This document shows, piece after piece, positions 53,363 to 61,522 of a DNA stretch of 64,000 nucleotides. Within the stretch, counting starts at the first letter, position 1. Each line of letters opens with the position of its first letter. The position numbers were made by a program, and so were the translations under genes. The notes beneath the pieces were generated by a model. It had not been told where the DNA came from, did not search any database, and saw only the letters and a program-made list of their open reading frames with translations. Origin of the DNA: Lentisphaerota bacterium. GTDB taxonomy: Bacteria > Verrucomicrobiota > Lentisphaeria > Victivallales > Victivallaceae. The DNA lies in the NCBI GenBank assembly GCA_015061545.1, contig SUWJ01000009.1, positions 1-64,000 on the forward strand, in the 5' to 3' direction.

Positions 53363-54766
53363 TTATTGCAGTTTGTTCCTTTTTGCGCTCGCCGCCACAA
53401 TTCCGGAAAGCGCGATCAGAGCCATAACGTTAGGCAGCACCATCAGCTGATTGAACATATCCTGAAGTTCCCAAGCCAAATCGTTTTTGATCAGCGTTCC
53501 GGCCAGCACAAACAACGATGCCGTAATCGAATAAAGCACCGAGGCGCGTTTGCCGAAAAGATAATGAAAATTGATCTTGCCGAAGTAATTCCAGCTCAAA
53601 ATCGTGGAAAATGCAAAAAACAACAGGCAAACCGCTACAAAAATATTCCCCACCGATACCGTACTGACCGATGCCACCGCCTGCTGCACCAGATTGGTCT
53701 TACTAAGATTCCCCGCCGCCAGCAGCTCAGCGTAGTTGCCGCCATTGGCACCTGCCAGCGGCCCATCGCCCGTGTAGATCGTGGAAATTACGATCAAAGC
53801 GGTCATGGTCAGCACAACTGCCGTATCAATAAATACCCCGATCATTGCCACCACCCCCTGATCGTGCGGCTTGGCAACTTTTGCCGCCGCGTGGGCGTGA
53901 GGTGTTGACCCCATACCGGCTTCGTTGGAAAAGAGTCCCCGTTTAACGCCCTGACTGACCGCAACTTTTATCGCATATCCCCAACTGCCGCCCAAAAGCG
54001 CTTCGGGCTGAAAAGCGTATTTGAAGATCAAACCGAAAGTCTGCGGCAGGTATTCGATTCGGGCAATCAGCACCAGCGCACCGCCCGCCAGATAGATCAA
54101 AGCCATAGTCGGAACCAGTTTTTCCGCCACGCCGGCAATGCGGGAGATCCCGCCCAGAAAGATCACCGCCGCCACCGCCGCAATAATCAGCCCCACGATC
54201 CAAGTCGGGATACCGAAGGCATTGGCACAGGTTTCGCCGATACTGTTGGCTTGCACCATGCAGCCCATAAAACCCAGCGATACAATGATCGCCACCGCAA
54301 ACCAGACCGCCAGCAAACTGCCGAACCAGTTGGGGAATGCCCGCTTTATATAGTAGACGGGGCCGCCGTGATACTGCCCCGACTCATCCGCCACATGAGT
54401 ATTCTGCGCCAGCACCGCTTCGGCATAGATCGTTGCCATACCGAAAAACGCCACCAGCCACATCCAGAAAATCGCACCGGGGCCACCGATTAAAATCGCC
54501 CCCGAAGCTCCGACAATGTTCCCCGTACCCACCTGCGCCGCCACCGCAGTAGCCAGCGCCTGAAACGGACTCAAACCTTGCTTTCCCACTCTGCGGTGCA
54601 ATGAAAAATTACCGAACGCACGGCGCATACCCTCGCCGAAGCAGCGGATCTGCACAAAGCGGGTCCTGATACTGAAAAATATGCCCGAGCCCACCAACAG
54701 TACAATCAAAACATAATCCGAAAGACAACCGTTGATCCGCGACACGATTTTCAGCAGCTCATCCAT
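53363..54766 (-). CDS. sodium:alanine/glycine symporter (AGCS family)
   Basis: This 467-residue membrane protein with about 10-11 hydrophobic helices carries the AGCS family signatures: GNIVGASGAILIGGPGAIFW and the segment FSNEAGMGSTPHAHAAAKVA. It couples sodium entry to uptake of alanine or glycine. The ATG at 54766 is preferred because GGGGTG lies 4 nt before it; an ATG 12 bases further upstream has no ribosome site. It is probably transcribed alone. Tandem organisation with tRNA-Gly upstream is likely coincidental. Confidence 0.92.
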   Translation of the reverse strand: MDELLKIVSRINGCLSDYVLIVLLVGSGIFFSIRTRFVQIRCFGEGMRRAFGNFSLHRRVGKQGLSPFQALATAVAAQVGTGNIVGASGAILIGGPGAIFWMWLVAFFGMATIYAEAVLAQNTHVADESGQYHGGPVYYIKRAFPNWFGSLLAVWFAVAIIVSLGFMGCMVQANSIGETCANAFGIPTWIVGLIIAAVAAVIFLGGISRIAGVAEKLVPTMALIYLAGGALVLIARIEYLPQTFGLIFKYAFQPEALLGGSWGYAIKVAVSQGVKRGLFSNEAGMGSTPHAHAAAKVAKPHDQGVVAMIGVFIDTAVVLTMTALIVISTIYTGDGPLAGANGGNYAELLAAGNLSKTNLVQQAVASVSTVSVGNIFVAVCLLFFAFSTILSWNYFGKINFHYLFGKRASVLYSITASLFVLAGTLIKNDLAWELQDMFNQLMVLPNVMALIALSGIVAASAKRNKLQ

Positions 54767-54905
54767 GATACACCCCATAATAAAGTTAAGGCACTGTTCT
54801 CAATACTTTTTCCCAAACCTTTTATTTAACTACCCGTGTTTGGAACCAAGCAAAAGTTAAAAAAAAACGGTTCGCAGCTTCTGCCGCAACCGTTGGATCT
54901 CAAAA

Positions 54906-54979
54906 TGGAGCGAGTGACCGGAGTCGAACCGGCGTGACTGGCTTGGGAAGCCAGGGCATAACCGTTTTGCTACACTCGC
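54906..54979 (-). tRNA. tRNA-Gly (anticodon CCC)
   Basis: This 74-nt tRNA has a fully paired 7-bp acceptor (GCGAGTG/CACTCGC), discriminator U, anticodon loop TTCCCAA giving CCC (reads GGG), a T-arm and an encoded CCA. It is the only tRNA-Gly in the window. Confidence 0.97.
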
Positions 54980-54995
54980 ATCTTATGTTTTCATT

Positions 54996-55024
54996 AATAT
55001 AGCATTACATTTAAACAAATTCAA
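54996..55024 (-). promoter_or_regulatory. promoter of tRNA-Gly
   Basis: On the minus strand, TTGAAT (55019-55024), a 17-bp spacer and TATATT (54996-55001) end 16 nt before the mature tRNA. Confidence 0.55.
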
Positions 55025-55054
55025 GTATTTTCGTGAAAATACCCGCAGAACTAT

Positions 55055-55082
55055 TTGCAATTTTTTCAGTTTGAGCTATATT
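55055..55082 (+). promoter_or_regulatory. ilvC promoter
   Basis: TTGCAA (55055-55060), a 16-bp spacer and TATATT (55077-55082) lie 85 nt before the ilvC ATG. The leader shows no leader peptide or attenuator. Confidence 0.55.
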
Positions 55083-55167
55083 TAGATTTATGCAAGCTAA
55101 ATGTAGGATGTTTGGACGAAAGCGAGTTTTCTTCAAATATCCGCAATAATTAAAAGGAATAAGAAAG

Positions 55168-56160
55168 ATGGATCTCATCCACGACAATGCTGCAACCTTT
55201 GATGCGTTGCAGGGCAAGACTATTGCGATCATCGGTTACGGTGCTCAGGGCCGCAACCAGGCTCTCTGTATGCGCGACTGCGGCGTGCAGGTCATCGTCG
55301 GCGTGCGCCCCGGCAAAAGTTTTGACGCCGCCACCCGCGACGGCATGAAGGTCATGAGCGTGGCGGAAGCCGCCGAAGCTGCTGACATCATCCACATCCT
55401 GCTGCCCGATGAAATGCACGGCACGGTGTATGCCAACGAAATCAAAGCCGGTCTGAAACCCGGTAACGCCCTCTCCTGCTCGCACGGCTTTGCTTACGCC
55501 TTTGACGTGATCAATCCCCCCGCCGATGTTGACGTGATCATGGTCGCGCCCAAGAGCCCCGGTACCGAAGTCCGCCGCCGTTTTGTGGAAGGTTTCGGCG
55601 TTCCCGGTTTGATCAGCGTGCATCAGAATGTTTCCGGCAAAGCCCGCGATCTGGCGCTCTCCATGGCCAAGGCGCTGGGTCTGACCCGTGCCGGCGTGCT
55701 GGAATGCACCATGAAGCAGGAAGCCTACGAAGACCTCTTCGGCGAACAGAACGTCATCTGCGGCGGTCTTGTTGACCTGATGGAATGTGGTTTTGAAACT
55801 CTGATCGAAGCCGGTTATCCCGCCGAAATGGCTTACTTTGAATGCGTCCACGAAGCCAAGCTGATCGTTGACCTGATCTACGAAGGCGGTATCCAGAAGA
55901 TGAATACCGTTATTTCCAACACCGCCGAATGGGGCGAATACAGCAATGGTCCGTTCATCCTGCCTCACGACGAACTGAAGGCCCGTATGAAGGAATCCTT
56001 GCGCCGCATCGAACAGGGCGAATTTGCCAAGAAGTGGCTGGAAGAAGCCGGCAACGGCGCTCCCAACCTCATTGCTGCCCGCGAAGCTCTGGCCACTCAC
56101 CCGGTCGAAGTCGTCGGCAAAAACATCCGCAGTATGTTTGAAGTTACCCTCAACAAGTAA
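55168..56160 (+). CDS. ilvC: ketol-acid reductoisomerase (class I)
   Basis: This 330-residue enzyme converts acetolactate and acetohydroxybutyrate to the dihydroxy acids of valine and isoleucine synthesis using NAD(P)H and magnesium. The Rossmann motif IAIIGYGAQGRNQALCMRDC and cofactor loop VIVGVRPGKSF are near the N-terminus. The C-terminal knotted domain has the metal-ligand stretch KQEAYEDLFGEQNVICGG, EAAKLIVDLIYEGGI-like helices and SNTAEWGEYSNGP. Its length fits the short, bacterial class I enzymes. Codon bias toward CTG, GGT and ATC suggests high expression. An AAGGAA ribosome site lies 6 nt before the ATG. No other ilv or leu gene is adjacent. Confidence 0.96.
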   Translation: MDLIHDNAATFDALQGKTIAIIGYGAQGRNQALCMRDCGVQVIVGVRPGKSFDAATRDGMKVMSVAEAAEAADIIHILLPDEMHGTVYANEIKAGLKPGNALSCSHGFAYAFDVINPPADVDVIMVAPKSPGTEVRRRFVEGFGVPGLISVHQNVSGKARDLALSMAKALGLTRAGVLECTMKQEAYEDLFGEQNVICGGLVDLMECGFETLIEAGYPAEMAYFECVHEAKLIVDLIYEGGIQKMNTVISNTAEWGEYSNGPFILPHDELKARMKESLRRIEQGEFAKKWLEEAGNGAPNLIAAREALATHPVEVVGKNIRSMFEVTLNK

Positions 56161-56173
56161 TAGCGGTTACTTC

Positions 56174-56213
56174 AAGGCAATGTGCGAGCAATATTGCGCA
56201 TTGCCTTTTTTTA
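56174..56213 (+). terminator. ilvC terminator
   Basis: A 9-bp stem AAGGCAATG (56174-56182)/CATTGCCTT (56199-56207) is followed by seven Ts. It ends 8 nt before the next gene's ATG. Confidence 0.88.
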
Positions 56214-56220
56214 TTGAAAT

Positions 56221-56892
56221 ATGAGTTCAGAACTTAAAATCCACAAACCCAAACGCGCCTCGCTTTCCAGTCAGGTGGTGCAGGAGATCGAACGTCAGAT
56301 ACGGGAAAATGTCTGGCAGCTCGGCGAACGCATACCGGCGGAACCGGAATTGGCATCGGCGTTCGGAGTCAGCCGCAATACTGTGCGGGAAGCGCTGCAG
56401 TCGCTTATCCACGCAGGAATATTAGCAGCGCGCCCGGGCGACGGCACTTACGTTCAGCGCCGCAGCCGTATGGAAAGTGCATTGCACAGCGAACTCTCTT
56501 TGCAGGACATAAAAAAAGTGCTGGAAGCCCGTTCGACTCTGGAGCAAGGCATCGTGGCTCTGGCGGCAGCCAACCGCACCGTTGAAGATCTGCAAAAAAT
56601 ACGCATCTCCCTTGACGAACGCAATAAAAGCGATAATTCCCAATTGGATGCCCAGTTTCACATGAATATAGCTTACGCGGCACACAACCCGCTGCTGGCA
56701 GATTTTTATAACGAAATCTGCCGCTTCATGCTCCAGAATCTACCCGAAAAGCCCTTGGAAGGCGCCGCCTATACCGCCGAAACCGCGCTGCACGAACAGC
56801 TCTACCAAGCGTTGAAAGATCAAGATGCCCAAAAAGCGCAATCCACCGCCCAGGCAATCGTCAACATCTACGCCAACCGCTTCAACATCTGA
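56221..56892 (+). CDS. FadR-type GntR regulator with FCD domain
   Basis: This 223-residue regulator has a GntR winged helix (about 10-80, with GERIPAEPELASAFGVSRNT and REALQSLIHAGILAARPGDG) and an FCD effector domain (about 95-215, with EARSTLEQGIVALAAANRTV and QFHMNIAYAAHNPLLADFY, which carries the metal-type His/Asp pattern). FCD proteins sense organic acids or sugars. The ATG lies 8 nt after the ilvC terminator and has no Shine-Dalgarno, so transcription and translation signals are unclear: readthrough from ilvC, or a leaderless transcript. Its target is not evident. Confidence 0.85.
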   Translation: MSSELKIHKPKRASLSSQVVQEIERQIRENVWQLGERIPAEPELASAFGVSRNTVREALQSLIHAGILAARPGDGTYVQRRSRMESALHSELSLQDIKKVLEARSTLEQGIVALAAANRTVEDLQKIRISLDERNKSDNSQLDAQFHMNIAYAAHNPLLADFYNEICRFMLQNLPEKPLEGAAYTAETALHEQLYQALKDQDAQKAQSTAQAIVNIYANRFNI

Positions 56893-57226
56893 ACACATTT
56901 TTTGCTTCTTCGGCGGTTTATGACAAAAGTAAGCAGAAAAATTGAATAATTTGGCAAGACAAAATTGAAAAACTCTCAGCTATCCCATAACTTTCCTATA
57001 AAGCAGCTGCAAAAAAACAAATCATTCAAATATTTTACAGATTTTTTTGCTTATGCCTGTTTGTTATGGTAAACGCGTGATACTCGAAAAAGAGCGTGCA
57101 TTGAGTTTTTTAAGGCATACACCAACTTTTTTATCTAAAAAATCATTTTCCGACTTGCAAATTCTCGAATTGGTAGTATAATATATAAAGCGCTGTTCAA
57201 GGGAGAACTCCTTGGATCCAGTATGC
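56893..57226. other. 334-nt AT-rich intergenic stretch
   Basis: I see no gene here. It is AT-rich with short A- and T-runs. The right end holds the tRNA-Ser promoter and a 5-bp hairpin (CAAGG/CCTTG) in the leader. No coding signature or repeat is recognised elsewhere in it. Confidence 0.4.
57155..57182 (+). promoter_or_regulatory. promoter of tRNA-Ser
   Basis: TTGCAA (57155-57160), a 16-bp spacer and a consensus TATAAT (57177-57182) end 44 nt before the mature tRNA. Confidence 0.65.
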
Positions 57227-57540
<314 letters not shown>

Positions 57541-57672
57541 GCGGTCTATGTAGCAACGGAATCACATCGTTATACCGGAGCTACAGAAGATCTGCCAGCT
57601 TGCCTTACCAAACATAATGCCGGAGAAGTTCCCCATACATCAACGTTCAAGCCGTGTAAAATTGAAGCATAA
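57541..57672 (+). pseudogene. decayed GIY-YIG nuclease fragment (UPF0213-like)
   Basis: The frame ending in TAA at 57670-57672 translates to a peptide with AVYVATESHRYTGATEDL, then TKHNAGEVPHTSTFKP. This is the core of small GIY-YIG proteins: VYVL-x-YIG-x-T-x-DL, then HNAGxVPHTSxxxP. The catalytic Arg expected in DLxxRLxxH is Cys here (LPACLTKH) and the W of the PWK motif is Cys (PCKIEA). The N-terminus lacks a start codon, and the protein stops about 30 residues early. The frame upstream stays open to about 57475 but has no start. It is a remnant directly downstream of tRNA-Ser. Confidence 0.75.
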
Positions 57673-57787
57673 TTTTGATTTCAGACCAAACATCATTTAT
57701 AAAAAAGTTTTATCTGTTCGTCATAACTCTTTGATTGGTAACATCCGTTGAGTGGCATTTTATTATTATGCCATACTAAATTTTCAG
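57673..57787. other. non-coding stretch before the phosphatase gene
   Basis: It is AT-rich, with no frame continuing the GIY-YIG fragment and no clear terminator hairpin for the convergent phosphatase operon. Confidence 0.4.
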
Positions 57788-58849
57788 TTATTTTTCAAGC
57801 ATAATTGTGCGTATTGAGTTGATTTCTTCCGCAGTCACGCCAATCGCCAGCAAATACTTTTCCACCTGCTCCTGCACAGTAGCTCCAGCCGGCGCATAAG
57901 CGGCGATCTTGGTCCGCCACTTTTTGAAGTAGTTAATATCGTGATGACGCGGAAAACGGCTCAATGAACTCAATTCGTAATCCTCAAACAGCTTTTCTTC
58001 CGGCACTCCCAACAGACCGTTGATCAGAAAGGCGATTTCGCCGGTACGGTCTACGCCGCCGCTGCAATGAAAGTAGATGGGGTAGTTATCGGCATCGGCA
58101 AAAACCTTGATCGTATCCCGGAATAACGCACACTGCTCCGGAGTAAAGGAGTTGTAAGCATTGATCGGACGGAAAAACAACTTCACGTTTTTTCCCATCC
58201 GGCTGTTGACCTTGTCCGGAACCATTTCGGCATAACGCATATCGATTTCGCTTTTTATGCCCAATTCTTCGACCATATAGCGTTTGTTGGCTTTACTCAT
58301 GGGGTACCAGGCATCCAAATCAGCTCCACGGTAAACCATTCCCTGACGAACCCGGCGGCCATCAACTGTACGCCATGAACCAAGATCGCGGAAGTTGATC
58401 GGTGATTTTTCAACATTTTCCGGCAGCTTTATCCAACGCGGAGTGTCAGCGGTGCTGAAAGTTCCGGCAGCCACAACATTGCCGTGAATATCCAACACCC
58501 GGCAGTAATATTTCTGATTGGTAAAAAGATTGTAAACTTCCACTTCCGGAACCGCACTTGCCACAACCCGGAGCGAAGAGAAGTTTTCATTCGTGGAGAT
58601 TTCCAACTTATAAGGTCCGTAGGTTCCCTGCCATGCAAATTTTACCGGATACACGGTTGCAATCTCTTCAGTATGCATACCGTCTTTGTTGGATGTCTTC
58701 TGCCGGGCCGGAATCTTTTCGCGCCAATTTGTCTGAAACACAGCCACTTCTGACTCATTCACCGGTGAATGAAATTTTTCAGTACAGGAACACAGCATAC
58801 CGGCACTCGCTGCCAGCAGAAATAACATACAGATCTTTTTACCAGTCAT
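57788..58849 (-). CDS. tyrosine/dual-specificity phosphatase-like lipoprotein
   Basis: This 353-residue protein has a lipoprotein signal peptide (lipobox-like MLCSC, about 18-22). After a fibronectin-III-like domain (about 60-130) comes a protein tyrosine phosphatase domain (about 140-345) with the P-loop FHCSGGVDRTGEIA (Cys-x5-Arg) and the upstream Asp region MVYRGADLDAWYPMS. This matches the Y_phosphatase3 family of secreted bacterial phosphatases, which act on phosphotyrosine or phosphoinositide-like substrates. It is the last gene of the right-hand operon, 16 nt after an SGNH hydrolase gene. Confidence 0.87.
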   Translation of the reverse strand: MTGKKICMLFLLAASAGMLCSCTEKFHSPVNESEVAVFQTNWREKIPARQKTSNKDGMHTEEIATVYPVKFAWQGTYGPYKLEISTNENFSSLRVVASAVPEVEVYNLFTNQKYYCRVLDIHGNVVAAGTFSTADTPRWIKLPENVEKSPINFRDLGSWRTVDGRRVRQGMVYRGADLDAWYPMSKANKRYMVEELGIKSEIDMRYAEMVPDKVNSRMGKNVKLFFRPINAYNSFTPEQCALFRDTIKVFADADNYPIYFHCSGGVDRTGEIAFLINGLLGVPEEKLFEDYELSSLSRFPRHHDINYFKKWRTKIAAYAPAGATVQEQVEKYLLAIGVTAEEINSIRTIMLEK

Positions 58850-58865
58850 TTATCCTATCTTCTTT

Positions 58866-59513
58866 TTACAATGATTCCGGAGCATAGAAACGGCACACCC
58901 AACTGGACTGGATGTCAAAAATATCCATTGCTTTGAATATATCATGCGCCAGTTTGATATGCCCCAACGCGTTGGGATGCAGTACATCAGCATGCAGATA
59001 AAATTCGGCCGGACACTCCTGCCACAACTTAAAGTGATCGATCAGCGGCACATTGCGCTTTTGAGCGACCTGACGGGCAGCTTCGGCAAACTCAGGAACT
59101 CTGACGCGCTGTTCATCCAAATTACGCAAAACAGGCGGAGGAGTTTGCAAGACTACCTGACAATCAATGGCAGCAAATTTATCCAGCAATTCATTCAACT
59201 GCTTTTGATATTCGGCCAAATCAATCTCACTTGCGCTGTCATTAGTACCGATCATCACAAATGCAACATGCGGCTTGAAGGCTGCTGCCCGGAAATCAAA
59301 ATCCCGCAGCAGATCAACCGTTTTAAAACCGGAATAAGCACTGTTGAGCACCAGGTCATTGCGCCGCTGCATTTCCCAGAGAATCCGTTCGCGGAAGAGT
59401 TCGGAAAAGTCCCGCTTTCCGCAGGTATGCTTGGCTCCGTGAGTAATGCTGTCGCCATAAAAGAGCCAACGAATGGGGGATGTTTCACTCAGTAATGATT
59501 TTATTTTTTCCAT
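58866..59513 (-). CDS. SGNH/GDSL hydrolase (short)
   Basis: This 215-residue esterase-fold protein has the four SGNH blocks: block I FYGDSITHGAKH (Ser), block II NSAYSGFKT (Gly), block III VMIGTNDSASE (Asn) and block V DVLHPNALGH (Asp-x2-His). Such enzymes remove acetyl or other acyl groups from sugars. The ATG at 59513 is chosen because GAGGTC precedes it by 6 nt; the upstream extension to 59609 overlaps the next gene and lacks a ribosome site. No signal peptide is visible. Confidence 0.87.
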   Translation of the reverse strand: MEKIKSLLSETSPIRWLFYGDSITHGAKHTCGKRDFSELFRERILWEMQRRNDLVLNSAYSGFKTVDLLRDFDFRAAAFKPHVAFVMIGTNDSASEIDLAEYQKQLNELLDKFAAIDCQVVLQTPPPVLRNLDEQRVRVPEFAEAARQVAQKRNVPLIDHFKLWQECPAEFYLHADVLHPNALGHIKLAHDIFKAMDIFDIQSSWVCRFYAPESL

Positions 59514-59562
59514 AAATCGACCTCTTTGAATAAATTCTTCAACAGAATATTTACCCCAAAAA

Positions 59563-60618
59563 TCAGAACATATCAACTCCGGAGAGCAGTTGCAGCAATA
59601 CCGATGCATAAACCCGGTGCCCGTAATCGTTGGGGTGATTCACTCCATTACCTGATATATCGTAGAAATCTTTCTTTTCCAGAATTTTTCTCCATACTTT
59701 CTGCACATCCGCCAATGCAATGCTGCTGTCGGAAGATTCTACAAATTGCCGTACTTTTTCTGCAAACTCCAAATCATGACCGGGGCGGGTACACTCCCAG
59801 AACTCATGGCCGGTCATGGAGTTGATCAACACCACCTCGCATTCAGGATTGTTCCGGCGGCAGATTTCGATCAACTGCTGATTGACGGCAATAAATTTTT
59901 CGGAAGAAATGCTCTGAAAATCATTCATTCCGTAAGCAATAATCAACAAATCAGTCTTTTTGTTCTGCCATTCAGCTGCATGCTGTACAGCATACTCGCA
60001 TCCGGTTCCGTTGACCGCATGGTTGCTGAGATTGATGCTGGTGCGGAAGCGATCTTCCAGATAGCGCGCGGTTTGTACTATGTATGGGGGTGTAAACGGT
60101 TCATGTCCGATGTAGCCGGACGCATTGAATCCCTCGCTGATGCTGTCGCCCAGCAGAGTGATGTTTATTTCCTGCTGCTGAGCAAGCATTTTTCTGAAAC
60201 GCACCAGACGCTCATTCTGACTTTTCAGTTCTGGCGAAAAATCAATTTTCTCCGCCCGGTAATCGACAACGATCTGATTTTCGGCAAAAAAACTTTCGTT
60301 ATTAAAGAACAGTTTACCGCCATCAAGCGCGCCTTCCACCGCCATTGCACCGGGCACCGGGAAACAGGCAGCATCTTCGCCCGGACGCATCATTTCTGAT
60401 GGTATATAAGGCATAGAACTTTGTTTTGTCCGTTGGATAATCCGGCTGCCGCTATGGTGAATAAAGTCAACTTCAGGAAAATATTCTTTGCCTGAAACCA
60501 GATTGTACACCCGCAAAATTGCTGCTGCAGGAAACATCAGTTCAACTGTATCCCGCGCAGTAAACATGCAGCTTTCCTGCTGTACAAAATTATTTAATTT
60601 GTCCCAAAGTTTCAACAT
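59563..60618 (-). CDS. SGNH/GDSL hydrolase with N-terminal beta domain
   Basis: This 351-residue protein has an N-terminal beta-rich domain (about 20-135, with TVELMFPAAAILRVYNLVSG), as in carbohydrate esterase family 2 and related sugar deacetylases. The SGNH domain (about 150-345) has LLGDSISEGFNASG, AVNGTGCEYAV, YGMNDFQS and the final NGVNHPNDYGH (Asp-x2-His). An alternative start at 60567 has a better ribosome site (AGGAAAGC), so the true protein may be 17 residues shorter. It is 72 nt downstream of the aldolase gene and 49 nt before the second SGNH gene. Confidence 0.83.
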   Translation of the reverse strand: MLKLWDKLNNFVQQESCMFTARDTVELMFPAAAILRVYNLVSGKEYFPEVDFIHHSGSRIIQRTKQSSMPYIPSEMMRPGEDAACFPVPGAMAVEGALDGGKLFFNNESFFAENQIVVDYRAEKIDFSPELKSQNERLVRFRKMLAQQQEINITLLGDSISEGFNASGYIGHEPFTPPYIVQTARYLEDRFRTSINLSNHAVNGTGCEYAVQHAAEWQNKKTDLLIIAYGMNDFQSISSEKFIAVNQQLIEICRRNNPECEVVLINSMTGHEFWECTRPGHDLEFAEKVRQFVESSDSSIALADVQKVWRKILEKKDFYDISGNGVNHPNDYGHRVYASVLLQLLSGVDMF

Positions 60619-60690
60619 TATCAGACATCTTTCTAATCAGATCATTTCAATGAATATACACCTGAACAGTACAATATCAAAAATAATCGA

Positions 60691-61467
60691 TTATTTTTGA
60701 CAATCACGGTACATATTCATAACTCTGTCGCAATCAGCATTGATTGCAGTAACATCCGCGCCGCAGTTTACAAAATCAAAGCCTTCGTCGTAGCATTGTT
60801 TCAAGCTCGGCAGCGGTACTGTTCCGGCAAATTTACCATATTTGTGCGCAGTTTCTACCACCAGTTTACGCACCCGGTGGATTTCCGGATGATCAAATTC
60901 CGCCGGATGACCGATTGCATGGCTGAAGTCGCCGGGGCCGAAGAAAATCATATCAATACCTTCCACCTGACAGATTTCGTCCAGCTGCGAAAGCGGCTCC
61001 GGATCTTCGATCTGTACAATGATCAAACGGTTCTGATTAGCGAATTTGATATACTCCTTAAAATCAAAACGGCAATAAAGCCCATCGGCATTTCCGCCAT
61101 CCACAGGACGACGCCCTATGGGGTGGAAGCGAACGGTATGAGCAATTTCTCTGGCTTCCTCCAAACTCATCAAATGAGGAATCATAATACCGGCAGCATC
61201 AGCTTCCAGCGGCCGGATATAGTCGCTGTAACTGCCTTTGGGGACCCGGACGATACAATCCATATCATGAGACTTGGCCGCCATAATCTGAGCTTCCATT
61301 ACAGCAAAATCAGTTGGAACATGTTCCTGGCATATCCATGCCGCATCAAAACCGGCCAATGCGGCGATTTCAACTGCTCTCGGGCATGAAAGATTGAATT
61401 TATAAGAAATTACTTTTTCTCCGCGGCGCATTTTATCAAGCACGCGACTGGTTCTGGGATATTGCAT
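60691..61467 (-). CDS. HpcH/HpaI-type aldolase (2-keto-3-deoxy-sugar aldolase)
   Basis: This 258-residue class II pyruvate-dependent aldolase has motifs DAAWICQEHVP, AQIMAAKSHDMDCIVRVPKG, the loop VRFHPIGRRPVDGGNAD and the metal-ligand Glu in LIIVQIEDPEPL, then IDMIFFGPGDFSHAIGHP. It splits 2-keto-3-deoxy-acids to pyruvate and an aldehyde. It is closest in pattern to 2-keto-3-deoxy-L-rhamnonate/garL-type enzymes, so it may take part in uronate or rhamnose use. The ATG at 61467 follows GAGGTG by 4 nt; a GTG two codons earlier is less likely. Confidence 0.85.
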   Translation of the reverse strand: MQYPRTSRVLDKMRRGEKVISYKFNLSCPRAVEIAALAGFDAAWICQEHVPTDFAVMEAQIMAAKSHDMDCIVRVPKGSYSDYIRPLEADAAGIMIPHLMSLEEAREIAHTVRFHPIGRRPVDGGNADGLYCRFDFKEYIKFANQNRLIIVQIEDPEPLSQLDEICQVEGIDMIFFGPGDFSHAIGHPAEFDHPEIHRVRKLVVETAHKYGKFAGTVPLPSLKQCYDEGFDFVNCGADVTAINADCDRVMNMYRDCQK

Positions 61468-61522
61468 AATCACCTCTGAATGGTTGTTTTAATATATTGT
61501 ATGCATAAAGCATATTGTTTTG

